Assembly: GCF_023520895.1 (NCBI RefSeq)
Contig: NZ_CP026029.1
Span: 4,092,001-4,156,000 of the forward strand
Direction of reading: 5' to 3'
Length of the DNA: 64,000 bases
Origin: Paenibacillus sp. PK3_47
GTDB lineage: Bacteria > Bacillota > Bacilli > Paenibacillales > Paenibacillaceae
The notes under the pieces were generated by a model. It did no database searches and was not told where the DNA came from. It saw only the letters and a list, made by a program, of their open reading frames with translations. The position numbers and the translations under genes were made by a program. Positions within the stretch are counted from its first letter, which is position 1, and the number at the start of each line of letters is the position of its first letter. Shown in pieces: positions 1 to 8,546 of this stretch.

Positions 1-101
1 CTACAGCGGCCGGCAATACGGAAGCACAGCGCCTGTATGAATCGCAAGGATACGTCCGTGACGATACCTTTTATACGTATGATTTATTTTTTGGACAGTA
101 A
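1..101 (+). CDS. GNAT-family N-acetyltransferase, C-terminal end only
   Basis: Only the last 33 residues are in the window; the gene runs in from the left edge and ends at TAA 99-101. The visible tail has the classical end of a GNAT fold: an N-T-E-A-Q segment followed by L-Y-E-S-Q-G-Y, the part of motif B that lines the acetyl-CoA site, then a short aromatic strand (T-F-Y-T-Y-D-L). The family transfers acetyl groups from acetyl-CoA to amines. The acceptor cannot be told from this fragment. It lies 20 bp upstream of the HAD gene on the same strand and may be co-transcribed with it. Confidence 0.75.
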   Translation, partial: TAAGNTEAQRLYESQGYVRDDTFYTYDLFFGQ

Positions 102-121
102 GCAGAGTTAGGAGTGTTGAA

Positions 122-832
122 GTGGATACAAGCGGTAAGCTGGCGATATTTTTTGATCTGGATGATACGTTATACGATCACCTGGTGCCTTTCCGGGAAG
201 CGGTGCACGAAGTGCTGGCGCTGGACGGGAGTACGCTGAATTATGCGGATTTATTCTATACGGTCAGGCATCACAGCGATTTGCTGTGGCCGAAATATTT
301 GAACGGGGAGCTTGAGCTGGAGGAGACACGGGTGCTGCGGCTGGAGCGGGCTTTTGCCGAATATGGAATTCCCCTCAGCCGTGAGCAGGCCTCCCGGGTG
401 CAGGCTGCCTATATTGGAAGGCAGTATACAATAGAAATGATTGAGGGTGTAGAGGAGCAGCTCCGGCGTTTTATCTCGCTTGGCCACAAGGTCGGCATCA
501 TTACCAACGGGCCAAAGGACCATCAGATGAACAAGCTGCGCGGGCTCGGCATTGACAAGCTGATTCCCGGGGAGATGATTTTTATCTCTGATGCGGTCGG
601 TTTGGCGAAGCCGGATCCGGCTATTTTTGCCCATGTCAACAAGGTGACAGGCACGTTGCCGGAGCATTCGCTCTATATCGGCGATACCTGGGATAATGAT
701 GTGGTTGGTGCTCTTTCAGCAGGATGGAAGGTATGCTGGTATAATCCCCGCGGCAGAGAGCCGGGGAAGGATCATGTTCCGGACTATACTTTTGCAAATT
801 ACAAGGAATTCAGCGGGCTTCCTCTTATTTAG
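122..832 (+). CDS. HAD superfamily hydrolase (subclass IA, YjjG/5'-nucleotidase-like)
   Basis: A 236-aa cytoplasmic protein with the HAD motifs in order: motif I F-D-L-D-D-T near residues 11-16 (nucleophile Asp plus acid/base Asp), a helical cap at about 20-100, motif II I-I-T-N-G near 125-129, the motif III Lys in G-L-A-K-P-D near 160-165, and motif IV Y-I-G-D-T-W-D-N-D near 181-189. The family dephosphorylates small phosphometabolites; the sequence resembles the YjjG/YfnB nucleotidase-like group, but the substrate is an inference. Translation starts at GTG 122, preceded by AGGAG at 110-114. A strong bidirectional hairpin follows the gene. Confidence 0.85.
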   Translation: MDTSGKLAIFFDLDDTLYDHLVPFREAVHEVLALDGSTLNYADLFYTVRHHSDLLWPKYLNGELELEETRVLRLERAFAEYGIPLSREQASRVQAAYIGRQYTIEMIEGVEEQLRRFISLGHKVGIITNGPKDHQMNKLRGLGIDKLIPGEMIFISDAVGLAKPDPAIFAHVNKVTGTLPEHSLYIGDTWDNDVVGALSAGWKVCWYNPRGREPGKDHVPDYTFANYKEFSGLPLI

Positions 833-856
833 GAAGGTATTATCATAGTATAAAAT

Positions 857-888
857 AAAAGCGGCGGAGCTCAGGCCCTGCCGCTTTT
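857..888. terminator. Bidirectional intrinsic terminator between convergent HAD and apbE genes
   Basis: AAAAGCGGC at 857-865 pairs with GCCGCTTTT at 880-888, with a 14-base loop. The A and T flanks make it usable from both strands. It lies between the stop of the HAD gene (832) and the stop of the minus-strand apbE gene (904). Confidence 0.85.
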
Positions 889-903
889 ATGTGTAACAAC
901 AGA

Positions 904-2028
904 CTATTCAGCAAAGGAATAGGTAGGGTCAGTCAGCTGAAGTCTCTCTTTAATGCCGGAGGTGGCATGGATTTTGTTGTCATCGGTGATGAAGAAGGCT
1001 TCCACCTGCTCAGGCAGGGACTCCAGATACTTCATGCCTTCCTCAACTCCCATCAGGAAGACGCCTGTGGAGAGCGCATCCGCATCTGTAGCGTTCGGGC
1101 TCATGATCGTAAGGCTCTTCAGCCCGTTCTGGGAAGGAAAGCCGGTACGCGGATCAAGAATATGGTGGTACCGGACGCCATCCTGCATGAAGTAACGTTC
1201 ATACACGCCGGAAGCATCAATGACTTCATCCGTAATCTTGATCGTACCGAGCTGGGTGCCCCGGTTCTTGTCAGGGTCCTGCAGGCCGATGTTCCAGGGG
1301 GATCCGTTCGGTTTATTGCCGAGCGCTATGATGCTGCTGCCGCCGAGGTTAATCATTGCGCTGTCCAGGCCCTGCTCCTTCAGGTAATCGGCAATCCGGT
1401 CAGCAGCGTAGCCTTTGCCGATCCCGCCCATGTCGAGTATCATGCCTTCTTTGGCCAGCTTTACGGACTTGGCGGCATCGTCAATAATGATATCCTTATA
1501 ATTCGTCAGGCTCTTGGCTGCGTCGATGGCTCCCTGATCCGGAACCTGCTCACCGCCATTGCCAATGTTCCACAGATCGACCAGCGGTCCGATCGTCGGT
1601 TCATACAGCCCGTTCATATCCTCCGCATATTTGATCGACAGCTTGATGATATCAAGCGTTTCGTCCGAGACAACCACAGCCTCTTTGCCGGCTGCCTGGT
1701 TCACTGCGTAAATCTCGCCGTTTTCTTTGGTGCGGCTGAATTGAACGTCCATACGTTCCAGCATAGCCTGAATGTCATCCATATTCTTTTGCTCGGCGTT
1801 GTTGCCGAATACCTTGATAGTGACGACCGTATCATAAATGTAGAAGGTCTGTTCCAGGGATTTCGTTCCGTCTGTCTCCGATACTTTTGCTCCGCCGGGA
1901 GTCTCAGTGGTTGTGGTGCCTGCTTCTCCGCTGCCGCTGCTGGTCAGCTTCCAGACGCCGGCGACTGCCAGAGCAATTACGATGATAACAGCGGCCAGAA
2001 TGAGCAGCATTTTTTTGTTTTTGAACAT
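904..2028 (-). CDS. apbE: FAD:protein FMN transferase (ApbE family)
   Basis: A 374-aa protein that covalently attaches FMN from FAD to Thr/Ser of target flavoproteins outside the membrane. It has a lysine-rich N-terminus followed by one hydrophobic segment (about residues 6-27). No lipobox Cys is present, so it is probably membrane-anchored rather than a lipoprotein. Family signatures are the D-M-G-G-I-G-K-G-Y-A loop, N-L-G-G-S-S, H-I-L-D-P-R-T-G-F-P and the C-terminal D-A-D-A-L-S-T metal-binding motif. Length is normal for the family. The start ATG at 2026-2028 is preceded by GGTGG. No RnfG/NqrC-type substrate gene is nearby. A longer open frame on the opposite strand is an antisense shadow. 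Confidence 0.92.
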   Translation of the reverse strand: MFKNKKMLLILAAVIIVIALAVAGVWKLTSSGSGEAGTTTTETPGGAKVSETDGTKSLEQTFYIYDTVVTIKVFGNNAEQKNMDDIQAMLERMDVQFSRTKENGEIYAVNQAAGKEAVVVSDETLDIIKLSIKYAEDMNGLYEPTIGPLVDLWNIGNGGEQVPDQGAIDAAKSLTNYKDIIIDDAAKSVKLAKEGMILDMGGIGKGYAADRIADYLKEQGLDSAMINLGGSSIIALGNKPNGSPWNIGLQDPDKNRGTQLGTIKITDEVIDASGVYERYFMQDGVRYHHILDPRTGFPSQNGLKSLTIMSPNATDADALSTGVFLMGVEEGMKYLESLPEQVEAFFITDDNKIHATSGIKERLQLTDPTYSFAE

Positions 2029-2136
2029 GTTCCACCATCCATAAAGTAGTTTCTTGTAATCACATACTCCCTATCATACCCCAGATAGAATGGCAATGGA
2101 TACTAATTGTTATACGATTTGGTTACACCTCAGCAC

Positions 2137-2171
2137 AAAAACCCCAGACCCGCTGTGGGCGGAGTCTGAGG
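2137..2171 (-). terminator. Intrinsic terminator of the glucan operon / secreted GH16 gene
   Basis: Read on the minus strand, CCTCAGACTCCGC pairs with GCGGGTCTGGGG and is followed by five T. It lies 36 bp past the stop of the secreted GH16 gene, the last gene of the minus-strand glucan block. Confidence 0.8.
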
Positions 2172-2206
2172 TCATTGGATATATGTTTTTCTGCTGTGTG
2201 CCTGCT

Positions 2207-4846
2207 CTATTCCGGAACGCCTTGAGTCATTCCGTGAACATAGGTCTGCCAAGGCGTATCGAGGGCTCCTTGTCCCGGGTTATAAGTGAAAGAATATTCC
2301 ACTGTATCTCCCTGCTGCAGGTTATTGACGGCATACGTGAAATTGCCGCTTCCCGAAGGAGTCATAGCGACGTTAAGCTGACCGCCGCCATTGATCTTGT
2401 AGTGCAGATCAGCGAAGGTTGCTCCGTTAACGTAGAACAGCAGATTGTTGCCGGTTTTCTTCAGGCCGCGCACGTTATCCCCGATGACTACGGTGACAGG
2501 CGGAGGCTGGATGACTGTAATTGTGCTGACGGCTGTCTTGCCGCCGTCAGCCGTCGTTGCCGTCACAGTAACTGTTCCCGTTGACAGGCCGGTTACACTG
2601 CCGTTAGAGCTGACAGAAGCAACACCGGAGTTGGACACGGACCAGCTGACCTGCTTGTTGGTGGCATTGGCGGGCGCTACGCTGGCGGTTAACTGAATGC
2701 TTTTGCCCACCTCGACCTGGGAAGCGGATGGAGAGACGGTGACGCTGCTAACCGCAACGTTTCCCGGATTGCCGGGATTTTCGCCGCCGCCGCTGCCCTC
2801 CTTATACACACGCACATAATCCACCTGCATAGTAGCCGGAATGTCGGAAGGGGCCGGGGTGAGGCCGCCGTCGAAATGGCCGCCGACAGCAAGGTTCATA
2901 ATCAGGTAGAACGGCTGGTCAAACGGAGCATTCGGATTGTTAGGCGCGGCCACGGAATACCATTGCTCACGGCTGACTTTAAAGAAAAATTTGCCGTCAA
3001 CATACCATTTGATATTGTCATCTTCCCAGATCATGGAGTACACGTGGTAATCGTTCGCGAATGTCTGGCCTTGCGGGAAGTGATACTCGCCGGCGATGTA
3101 GCGGTTCACCGGCCATTGGCCGCCGAAGTGGACGGCGCCGCTGGTTGTGCCGGGGAGCCGGCCTTTGGCCTCCATAATGTCGATTTCACCGGATGCGGCC
3201 CATGCGCCATAGACGGAATCTTCCGGCAGCATCCACAGGGCCGGCCAGATGCCGTTACCTGTAGGCAGCTTGGCGCGGATGTCCACCCGTCCATATTGGA
3301 GAGACATGTGATCCTTGGTATTGATTTTGCCGGAGGAATACTCTGCGTACCGGTTCGGGTCCTGCGGGAACGAGCGGTGATCGTTCAAAGCCCGGATGTT
3401 CAGCTTCCCGTCGGTTACAAATACATTCTGCGTGCTGTTCGTATAATGCTGCAGCTCCGCATTGCCCCAGCCCCAGCTGTTCGGGTCATTGCTGATATAA
3501 TAGCCGGTTTCATAATTCCATTTGCTTGTATCAAGCGCGGTGCCGCTGAATTCATCCTGCCAGATGAGATTCATGCCTGAGATAGCTGGGTCAGCAGGTG
3601 TTCCAATTGTAATATCCTCCTGGTCGGATTCATCAGGACGCGGGGCATTAGGATTGCCGATAAAGGTGTAATTAACATAATTGCTGCCGACATTTCCGCC
3701 TGCCTGCCCGTTCAGCGGGTAGCCGATGCGGATTTCCATATTCTCCTGGATCGGCTGGAACCACAGTCCGTAGATGTAATCGGACCAGTAGCCCCACTGG
3801 TTGGCCGCGGACATATTGTTATAGCCGTTGCCGGAGTAGAGGAAGCCGCTCTGGGCGGAATTGCTCAGATCCACCCACTGGCCGTTCTTTTTAATCTGAT
3901 ACACAAACTTGCCAAGTTCGCTGCCGATCGCTGCGCTTCCGTCAATCTTGGGCAGCGGGAAGCCGATTGCGCCGCTGTTGTCCGCGGTGTAGGTGGTGTT
4001 GCTGTCATAAGCTGAGAGGACATATGAATTCCGCACAGGCTGATTAAAAGTGATGGTATAGATCAGGCTGGCGGAGGAGGTTTTGGATTCCAGCTTCACG
4101 TTGATGGACTCAGTAACGGTAAACCAGTAACCTCCGCCGCCTTCCGTGAACTGGCCGAAATTGCTGTCGTAGATCCAGCCGCTGGCCGCATTGTTGTCGA
4201 TGTCGATCCATTGGCTGCTGTTGACCGGTTTGACGTAGACTTTCAAATCATGGGCCACAGCATCATAAATCAGGGCCGGATCGTTGTTGAAAATGGGGTA
4301 AGTAAAGCCTGCGCCGCCGGTAAAACCGGCTGTAAGCTGCGGCCCTTGCGTGGGTGTCATGGAGGTGATGGAGGCTGTGTTGACGTTCTGGAACACGAGG
4401 CTGTAATCCAGTGTTACACCGCTGTTCGCTTTGGAGTAGAGCCGGATGTCAGTGGTAGCGGAGAGCGTGAACCAGTAGCCGTTCGCACCGCCGTCACTCC
4501 AATGTCCCCAGTTCTGGTTATAGACATAGCCGCCGGCACTGTCAATGTCTACCCAGTTGCCATTCTTCTTCACCTGGACGCCGACGTCACCGGAAACATC
4601 ATTCCAAGACGCGGCTCCCCCGTTAAAAACAGGCATAACAAAACCGTAGCTTGCCTGCCCCACCCCGGATTTGGTGATCACCGGACCGTCAGCTGCCGAG
4701 AAATAAGCCATTGAAGTAACGGTGGTACCTGCCGCCTGAGCCGTGGATGCAGGCAGCAGGCCGATCCCGGCCAGCAGCGCTACCGCGAGAAACAGACTCC
4801 ATACCTTACGCCCAAATTCCATCTCCGCTTTGTGAAATCGCTTCAT
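2207..4846 (-). CDS. Secreted multidomain GH16 endo-beta-1,3(4)-glucanase with C-terminal CBM56-like module
   Basis: An 879-aa exported enzyme. From the chosen start: signal peptide about 1-38 (ends A-Q-A-A); three tandem repeats of roughly 110-120 aa each (about 41-153, 158-270, 275-395) sharing the pattern K-K-N-G-x-W-V-D-(I/L) and G-Y-W-F; a GH16 domain about 425-683; a bacterial Ig-like (Big_2) domain about 700-780; and a C-terminal module about 783-879 resembling CBM56, a beta-1,3-glucan binder. The catalytic motif G-E-I-D-I-M-E places nucleophile Glu554, Asp556 and acid/base Glu559. ATG 4844-4846 is used because TAAGGAGGG lies just upstream; an in-frame ATG 10 codons earlier has no such site. 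The N-terminal repeats are likely carbohydrate-binding, but I do not recognise a named family. Confidence 0.92.
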   Translation of the reverse strand: MKRFHKAEMEFGRKVWSLFLAVALLAGIGLLPASTAQAAGTTVTSMAYFSAADGPVITKSGVGQASYGFVMPVFNGGAASWNDVSGDVGVQVKKNGNWVDIDSAGGYVYNQNWGHWSDGGANGYWFTLSATTDIRLYSKANSGVTLDYSLVFQNVNTASITSMTPTQGPQLTAGFTGGAGFTYPIFNNDPALIYDAVAHDLKVYVKPVNSSQWIDIDNNAASGWIYDSNFGQFTEGGGGYWFTVTESINVKLESKTSSASLIYTITFNQPVRNSYVLSAYDSNTTYTADNSGAIGFPLPKIDGSAAIGSELGKFVYQIKKNGQWVDLSNSAQSGFLYSGNGYNNMSAANQWGYWSDYIYGLWFQPIQENMEIRIGYPLNGQAGGNVGSNYVNYTFIGNPNAPRPDESDQEDITIGTPADPAISGMNLIWQDEFSGTALDTSKWNYETGYYISNDPNSWGWGNAELQHYTNSTQNVFVTDGKLNIRALNDHRSFPQDPNRYAEYSSGKINTKDHMSLQYGRVDIRAKLPTGNGIWPALWMLPEDSVYGAWAASGEIDIMEAKGRLPGTTSGAVHFGGQWPVNRYIAGEYHFPQGQTFANDYHVYSMIWEDDNIKWYVDGKFFFKVSREQWYSVAAPNNPNAPFDQPFYLIMNLAVGGHFDGGLTPAPSDIPATMQVDYVRVYKEGSGGGENPGNPGNVAVSSVTVSPSASQVEVGKSIQLTASVAPANATNKQVSWSVSNSGVASVSSNGSVTGLSTGTVTVTATTADGGKTAVSTITVIQPPPVTVVIGDNVRGLKKTGNNLLFYVNGATFADLHYKINGGGQLNVAMTPSGSGNFTYAVNNLQQGDTVEYSFTYNPGQGALDTPWQTYVHGMTQGVPE

Positions 4847-4975
4847 ACTTGCCCTCCTTATAAAATAGTGTGGCACATAAGAAACCGCTTACAATGAAGT
4901 ACAACTCTATTCTAGCGAATGGAAGAAAAGGGTGAAAGGTACAGTATTTTGTATAATGGTTCAATATTTTGGTTT

Positions 4976-6556
4976 TCATTTCAAATGGGATGCATGATTG
5001 CGGGATTCACCCTCCCGGACCTCTTTGTGGCGCATCATCTGCCTGTATTCTGTAGGCTGCATGCCCATAACTTCGCGGAAAGCGCGCGTGAAGCTTTTGT
5101 AGCTTTCATATCCGACCATGGCGGTTACTTCGACTACTTTGTATTCGGTGTCGGCCAGCAGCCGCCGGGCTTTGTCCAGCCGTACATCGCGCAGGTACTC
5201 GGCAAAGCCTTTGCCGACATTTTTTTTGAACAGGTTAGAGAAATACGCATAGTTCAGCGATACATGGTTGGAGACCATGGCGAGATCGAGCGGCTTATGG
5301 TAATTTTCGTGAATGTAACGAATGGCTTCGTTCAGGTCCTGCGAATTACGGTAGCTGCATTTGAACTCGTAGTAGAACTGGTTCAGACGCAGCAGCTGAT
5401 GCTGCAGAGCCTGGATATAGTCGCGTATGCCCGGATAATCAAACAAATTGCGCAGTGATTCAATATCCAGCGCCTCTTCGCCCATGTAGGGGGAGATCAC
5501 ACGCTCGTATTCTTCCAGCATCTGCACTATGGCGCCGCACAGCCGCTCGGTATAACGGATAGAGTAACGCTGCAGAACGTCCTTATGAAAAAGCTCAGAA
5601 ATGCCCTCTATGATTATGCCGCTGTTGCTGGTCCCGATCTGCCGGAACAATGCGTACAGCTCCTCATGGGGAAGCTGCCACTGCTGCTCCAGCCCTTCGA
5701 TATGCATCGGCAGAACACAGCGGATGTCCGGAAAAAGATAGCTGCTCTTGTACAGCTCCTGTGCCTCCATATAGGCGTGGGGCAGTGCTTTCAGCCCCTG
5801 CTGCGGACCGGTCAGGACGGCTGTGGCAGGAATTTGCCCGGCCTTGAGCGCAGCGGGCAAAGCCTCCGGATCAGCGCCGGCCGGAACGGCGAGAATCAGG
5901 TGGGGACGGGACTGGAGGCGGAGACATTCCTGTCTGCCGAATATCCGGTAAGCGATGGATTCCATCGTGTGGGCGCTGCTGGCGCCGGGCAGGTTAATCC
6001 GCCGTTCCTCGCGCAGCAGGCACAGCCGGTAGCTGCTCCACAGCTCTGTGTTCCGGTGCTCGGTTTCGCCGAGCCATACCTCATCACCGGCAGCACCCTG
6101 CATATACATGGACAGCTCCTTGCGGTCCGTCTCTCTGGCGAGCAGGGATAACTGCTCAATATTGTGCGACAGCGCCTGCCGCGTCCTGATTTCCTGCCAG
6201 ACATGCTCAACCGAGGTCTGCAGATCCTCACGCTTTACGGGCTTGAGCAAGTAGCCTTTGGCTCCCAGCTCAATGGCCTTCTGGGCATAAGCGAAATCCC
6301 CATATCCGCTTATAATGAGGTAATCCACAGTGAGCTGCTCTTCCCGGGTCCGGGCCATCAGGGTCAGGCCGTCCATATCCGGCATCCGGATATCAGTTAT
6401 GACAAGCTGGATGCTGTGTTCGCGCAGCAGCTGCAGAGCCTCCACGCCGTTAGCCGCGGAATAAATATGCTCCGGCTGGAGCGGAAATTGGCGCAGCATG
6501 GCCTGCAGGCCGTCGCGGATGTTCTTTTGGTCGTCTACGATCAGCAGGCTGATCAT
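4976..6556 (-). CDS. YesN-type response regulator (REC + AraC HTH)
   Basis: A 526-aa regulator. The receiver domain (about 1-120) has the acidic pair V-D-D near residues 7-9, the phospho-acceptor Asp in V-I-T-D-I-R-M-P-D near 53-55, and K-P-V-K near 104. The middle (about 130-400) is divergent. The C-terminus (about 415-510) is an AraC double HTH, including L-N-Y-A-Y-F-S-N-L-F-K-K and the conserved V-G-Y-E-S-Y-K-S-F-T-R-A-F. Its start lies 3 bp past the kinase stop, with the GGGGGTGG ribosome site inside the kinase 3' end, so the pair is translationally linked. Systems of this type activate adjacent sugar ABC transporter and hydrolase genes, and the downstream gene is the secreted glucanase. 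Confidence 0.92.
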   Translation of the reverse strand: MISLLIVDDQKNIRDGLQAMLRQFPLQPEHIYSAANGVEALQLLREHSIQLVITDIRMPDMDGLTLMARTREEQLTVDYLIISGYGDFAYAQKAIELGAKGYLLKPVKREDLQTSVEHVWQEIRTRQALSHNIEQLSLLARETDRKELSMYMQGAAGDEVWLGETEHRNTELWSSYRLCLLREERRINLPGASSAHTMESIAYRIFGRQECLRLQSRPHLILAVPAGADPEALPAALKAGQIPATAVLTGPQQGLKALPHAYMEAQELYKSSYLFPDIRCVLPMHIEGLEQQWQLPHEELYALFRQIGTSNSGIIIEGISELFHKDVLQRYSIRYTERLCGAIVQMLEEYERVISPYMGEEALDIESLRNLFDYPGIRDYIQALQHQLLRLNQFYYEFKCSYRNSQDLNEAIRYIHENYHKPLDLAMVSNHVSLNYAYFSNLFKKNVGKGFAEYLRDVRLDKARRLLADTEYKVVEVTAMVGYESYKSFTRAFREVMGMQPTEYRQMMRHKEVREGESRNHASHLK

Positions 6557-6559
6557 GAC

Positions 6560-8395
6560 TTACCACCCCCCAAGATTGTTTTGTTCCCATGGCAAATGTA
6601 TGGTTACACAGGTAAAAGCGCCCTGTACGCTGTGAATGGTAAGCCCGCTGCCCAATCCGTAATGGAGCCGGAGCCGCTTATGGACATTTTCCAGGCCAAG
6701 CCCGTTCCTGCCCGCAGTAATCATCTTGTCGGATTCATCCGCCAGCGCCTCCTGCAGGCTGTGCAATACCGCGGGTTCAATGCCGGCTCCATCATCGCGG
6801 ATGGTAATCATCAGGCTGCCGTGCTCAACCGCCACCGAAATTTGAATATGGACACTGCCGCCTGGAGGGGCCCCGTGATGTACGGCATTCTCCACAACCG
6901 GCTGCATGCACATTTTGGGAATGGGATAACGCAGAACCTCCGGCGGAAGATCCGCCGTAAGTTCACAGTCTGTGCCTTCCATAAAGTTAATGAACCCGAT
7001 ATAGCTCCGGATGTTATCCAGCTCCTCGCCGAGATCAACGGTATCGCTGCGCCACTGCATGCTGTACCGCAGCAGCGATCCGAGTGACACCAGTGCACCG
7101 GCAATGGCCGGCTGCTGCTGAACCTCCGCGCGCATCCGGATGGACTCCAGAGCGTTGTACAGAAAGTGGGAATTGATCTGTGAATGCAGGGAGTGCAGCT
7201 GCGCGTTTTTGGCAATGAGCTGCTTATCCACGACCTGGGTCATCAGGCGCTGGATTTCATCGAGCATATTATTGTAGCTGACGGCTACATAGTCAATTTC
7301 ATCGCCGGGTTCATTTTCGCCGAGGCCCGTATCAATTTTCGCGTCCAGTTGTCCTCTGCGCACCTTGCGCATGGAGACCAGCACCATCTCCAGACGGCGG
7401 AAGATCCGCCGGGTCATATGCGACATGAGCAGCAGCATCATCAGCAGGACGCAGGAGGTAACGGTGATAACAATCAGGTACCAGCTGCGCGGCCCCTTCA
7501 TCAGATCCTGGCGGGAGGTAATATCTACGATATAGGCATCCAGCGGAGCGATATAACGGTACAATGCGTAGTAGGTCTGATCGCCGGCCTCGATTTTGAC
7601 GGGACTGTTCGGATGCAGTACCTCTAGCCGGCTGTGAACGCGGCTCAGGATCGTATCCAGCCCGTCCCCGGCATTCACGGCAAAGCCATGTGCGGCATTG
7701 TATACACTGCGGGAAGGATCGGTTCCGTCCATCACGACCGAGAAGAAGTCCTGCTCATGATCCTCCAGCAGATTGCTGAAAAAGACGCTGTGCCGCGCCC
7801 GGATCTCCATAATGGTCGGAAGCTTCTGCTGCTGCCCCTGAAGCCGGACCAGCCGGTAATAGGACAAAGTCTGCTCACCATCCTGAAGAGCAAATAACGA
7901 AAAGGCGGCGCCGCCTTCGTCACGCAGTGCCCTCCAGTAATCCTGCGGCCAAAACCGGCTGTAATGGTAGATCTCCGGCCAGATTTCATGCAGATTGGGA
8001 TTATCGACATAAAAGCTCAGCTCGCTGATCATTTCATGGCTTTCTATAATGTTATGCATCTGCTCATACTGGTTCTGCCTGAATTTGACGAGCCGCAGGC
8101 CGTCTGACACCATATTGGAGTGGATAAAATCCACGAAGGCCTTCTGGGTCAAAGCTGTAGAGGAAGCGTTCTCAAGAATGTTCATCCGGCTGCGCAGCTG
8201 CTCGTCAAGGCGCGAGACATGGCTGCCGGCAGCGGCCATGGCATCCTTGTACAGCTGGGCTTCCTGCGTTCGGATGAAGAGGAAGGATACGACAATGGCA
8301 GGGATGGCGATCATCAGGCTGAAGGCCAGAAACAGCTTTTGCGATATACGCGAATTGCGGTAAACCTTCCGTATCCTGGTCAGCACATAGTTCAT
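6560..8395 (-). CDS. YesM-type sensor histidine kinase
   Basis: A 611-aa membrane kinase. A transmembrane helix at about 17-40 is followed by a large extracellular sensor domain, a second membrane helix near 305-325 (rich in L-M-M-L-L-L-M) and a HAMP linker. Then comes the His_kinase (LytS/YesM) domain with the phospho-acceptor His in Q-I-N-S-H-F-L-Y-N-A-L-E-S-I. The ATPase domain has N-A-V-H-H-G and the G-loops D-D-G-A-G-I and G-L-G-L-E-N-V. The start is preceded by GGAGGG. With the YesN regulator it forms a two-component system probably sensing glucan fragments, perhaps together with the binding protein encoded just upstream. Confidence 0.92.
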   Translation of the reverse strand: MNYVLTRIRKVYRNSRISQKLFLAFSLMIAIPAIVVSFLFIRTQEAQLYKDAMAAAGSHVSRLDEQLRSRMNILENASSTALTQKAFVDFIHSNMVSDGLRLVKFRQNQYEQMHNIIESHEMISELSFYVDNPNLHEIWPEIYHYSRFWPQDYWRALRDEGGAAFSLFALQDGEQTLSYYRLVRLQGQQQKLPTIMEIRARHSVFFSNLLEDHEQDFFSVVMDGTDPSRSVYNAAHGFAVNAGDGLDTILSRVHSRLEVLHPNSPVKIEAGDQTYYALYRYIAPLDAYIVDITSRQDLMKGPRSWYLIVITVTSCVLLMMLLLMSHMTRRIFRRLEMVLVSMRKVRRGQLDAKIDTGLGENEPGDEIDYVAVSYNNMLDEIQRLMTQVVDKQLIAKNAQLHSLHSQINSHFLYNALESIRMRAEVQQQPAIAGALVSLGSLLRYSMQWRSDTVDLGEELDNIRSYIGFINFMEGTDCELTADLPPEVLRYPIPKMCMQPVVENAVHHGAPPGGSVHIQISVAVEHGSLMITIRDDGAGIEPAVLHSLQEALADESDKMITAGRNGLGLENVHKRLRLHYGLGSGLTIHSVQGAFTCVTIHLPWEQNNLGGW

Positions 8396-8546
8396 TACGC
8401 TACCCTCCCCACCCTGTAATATACCATATATTTCAAACCGGCAGGCAGGTAATCAGGCGGCAGGCCCGATCTGCTGAAATCTCTGCAAAAGCAGGGAATA
8501 CCGGCCGCCGTCAAGGCAGCCGGCAATGGTTGTGCCAGTAGCGTGG

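Noticed and set aside
889..2049. 386-codon open frame on the plus strand
   Set aside because: It is the antisense of apbE, which has all family motifs, a ribosome site and a terminator; the antisense product shows no recognisable domain.
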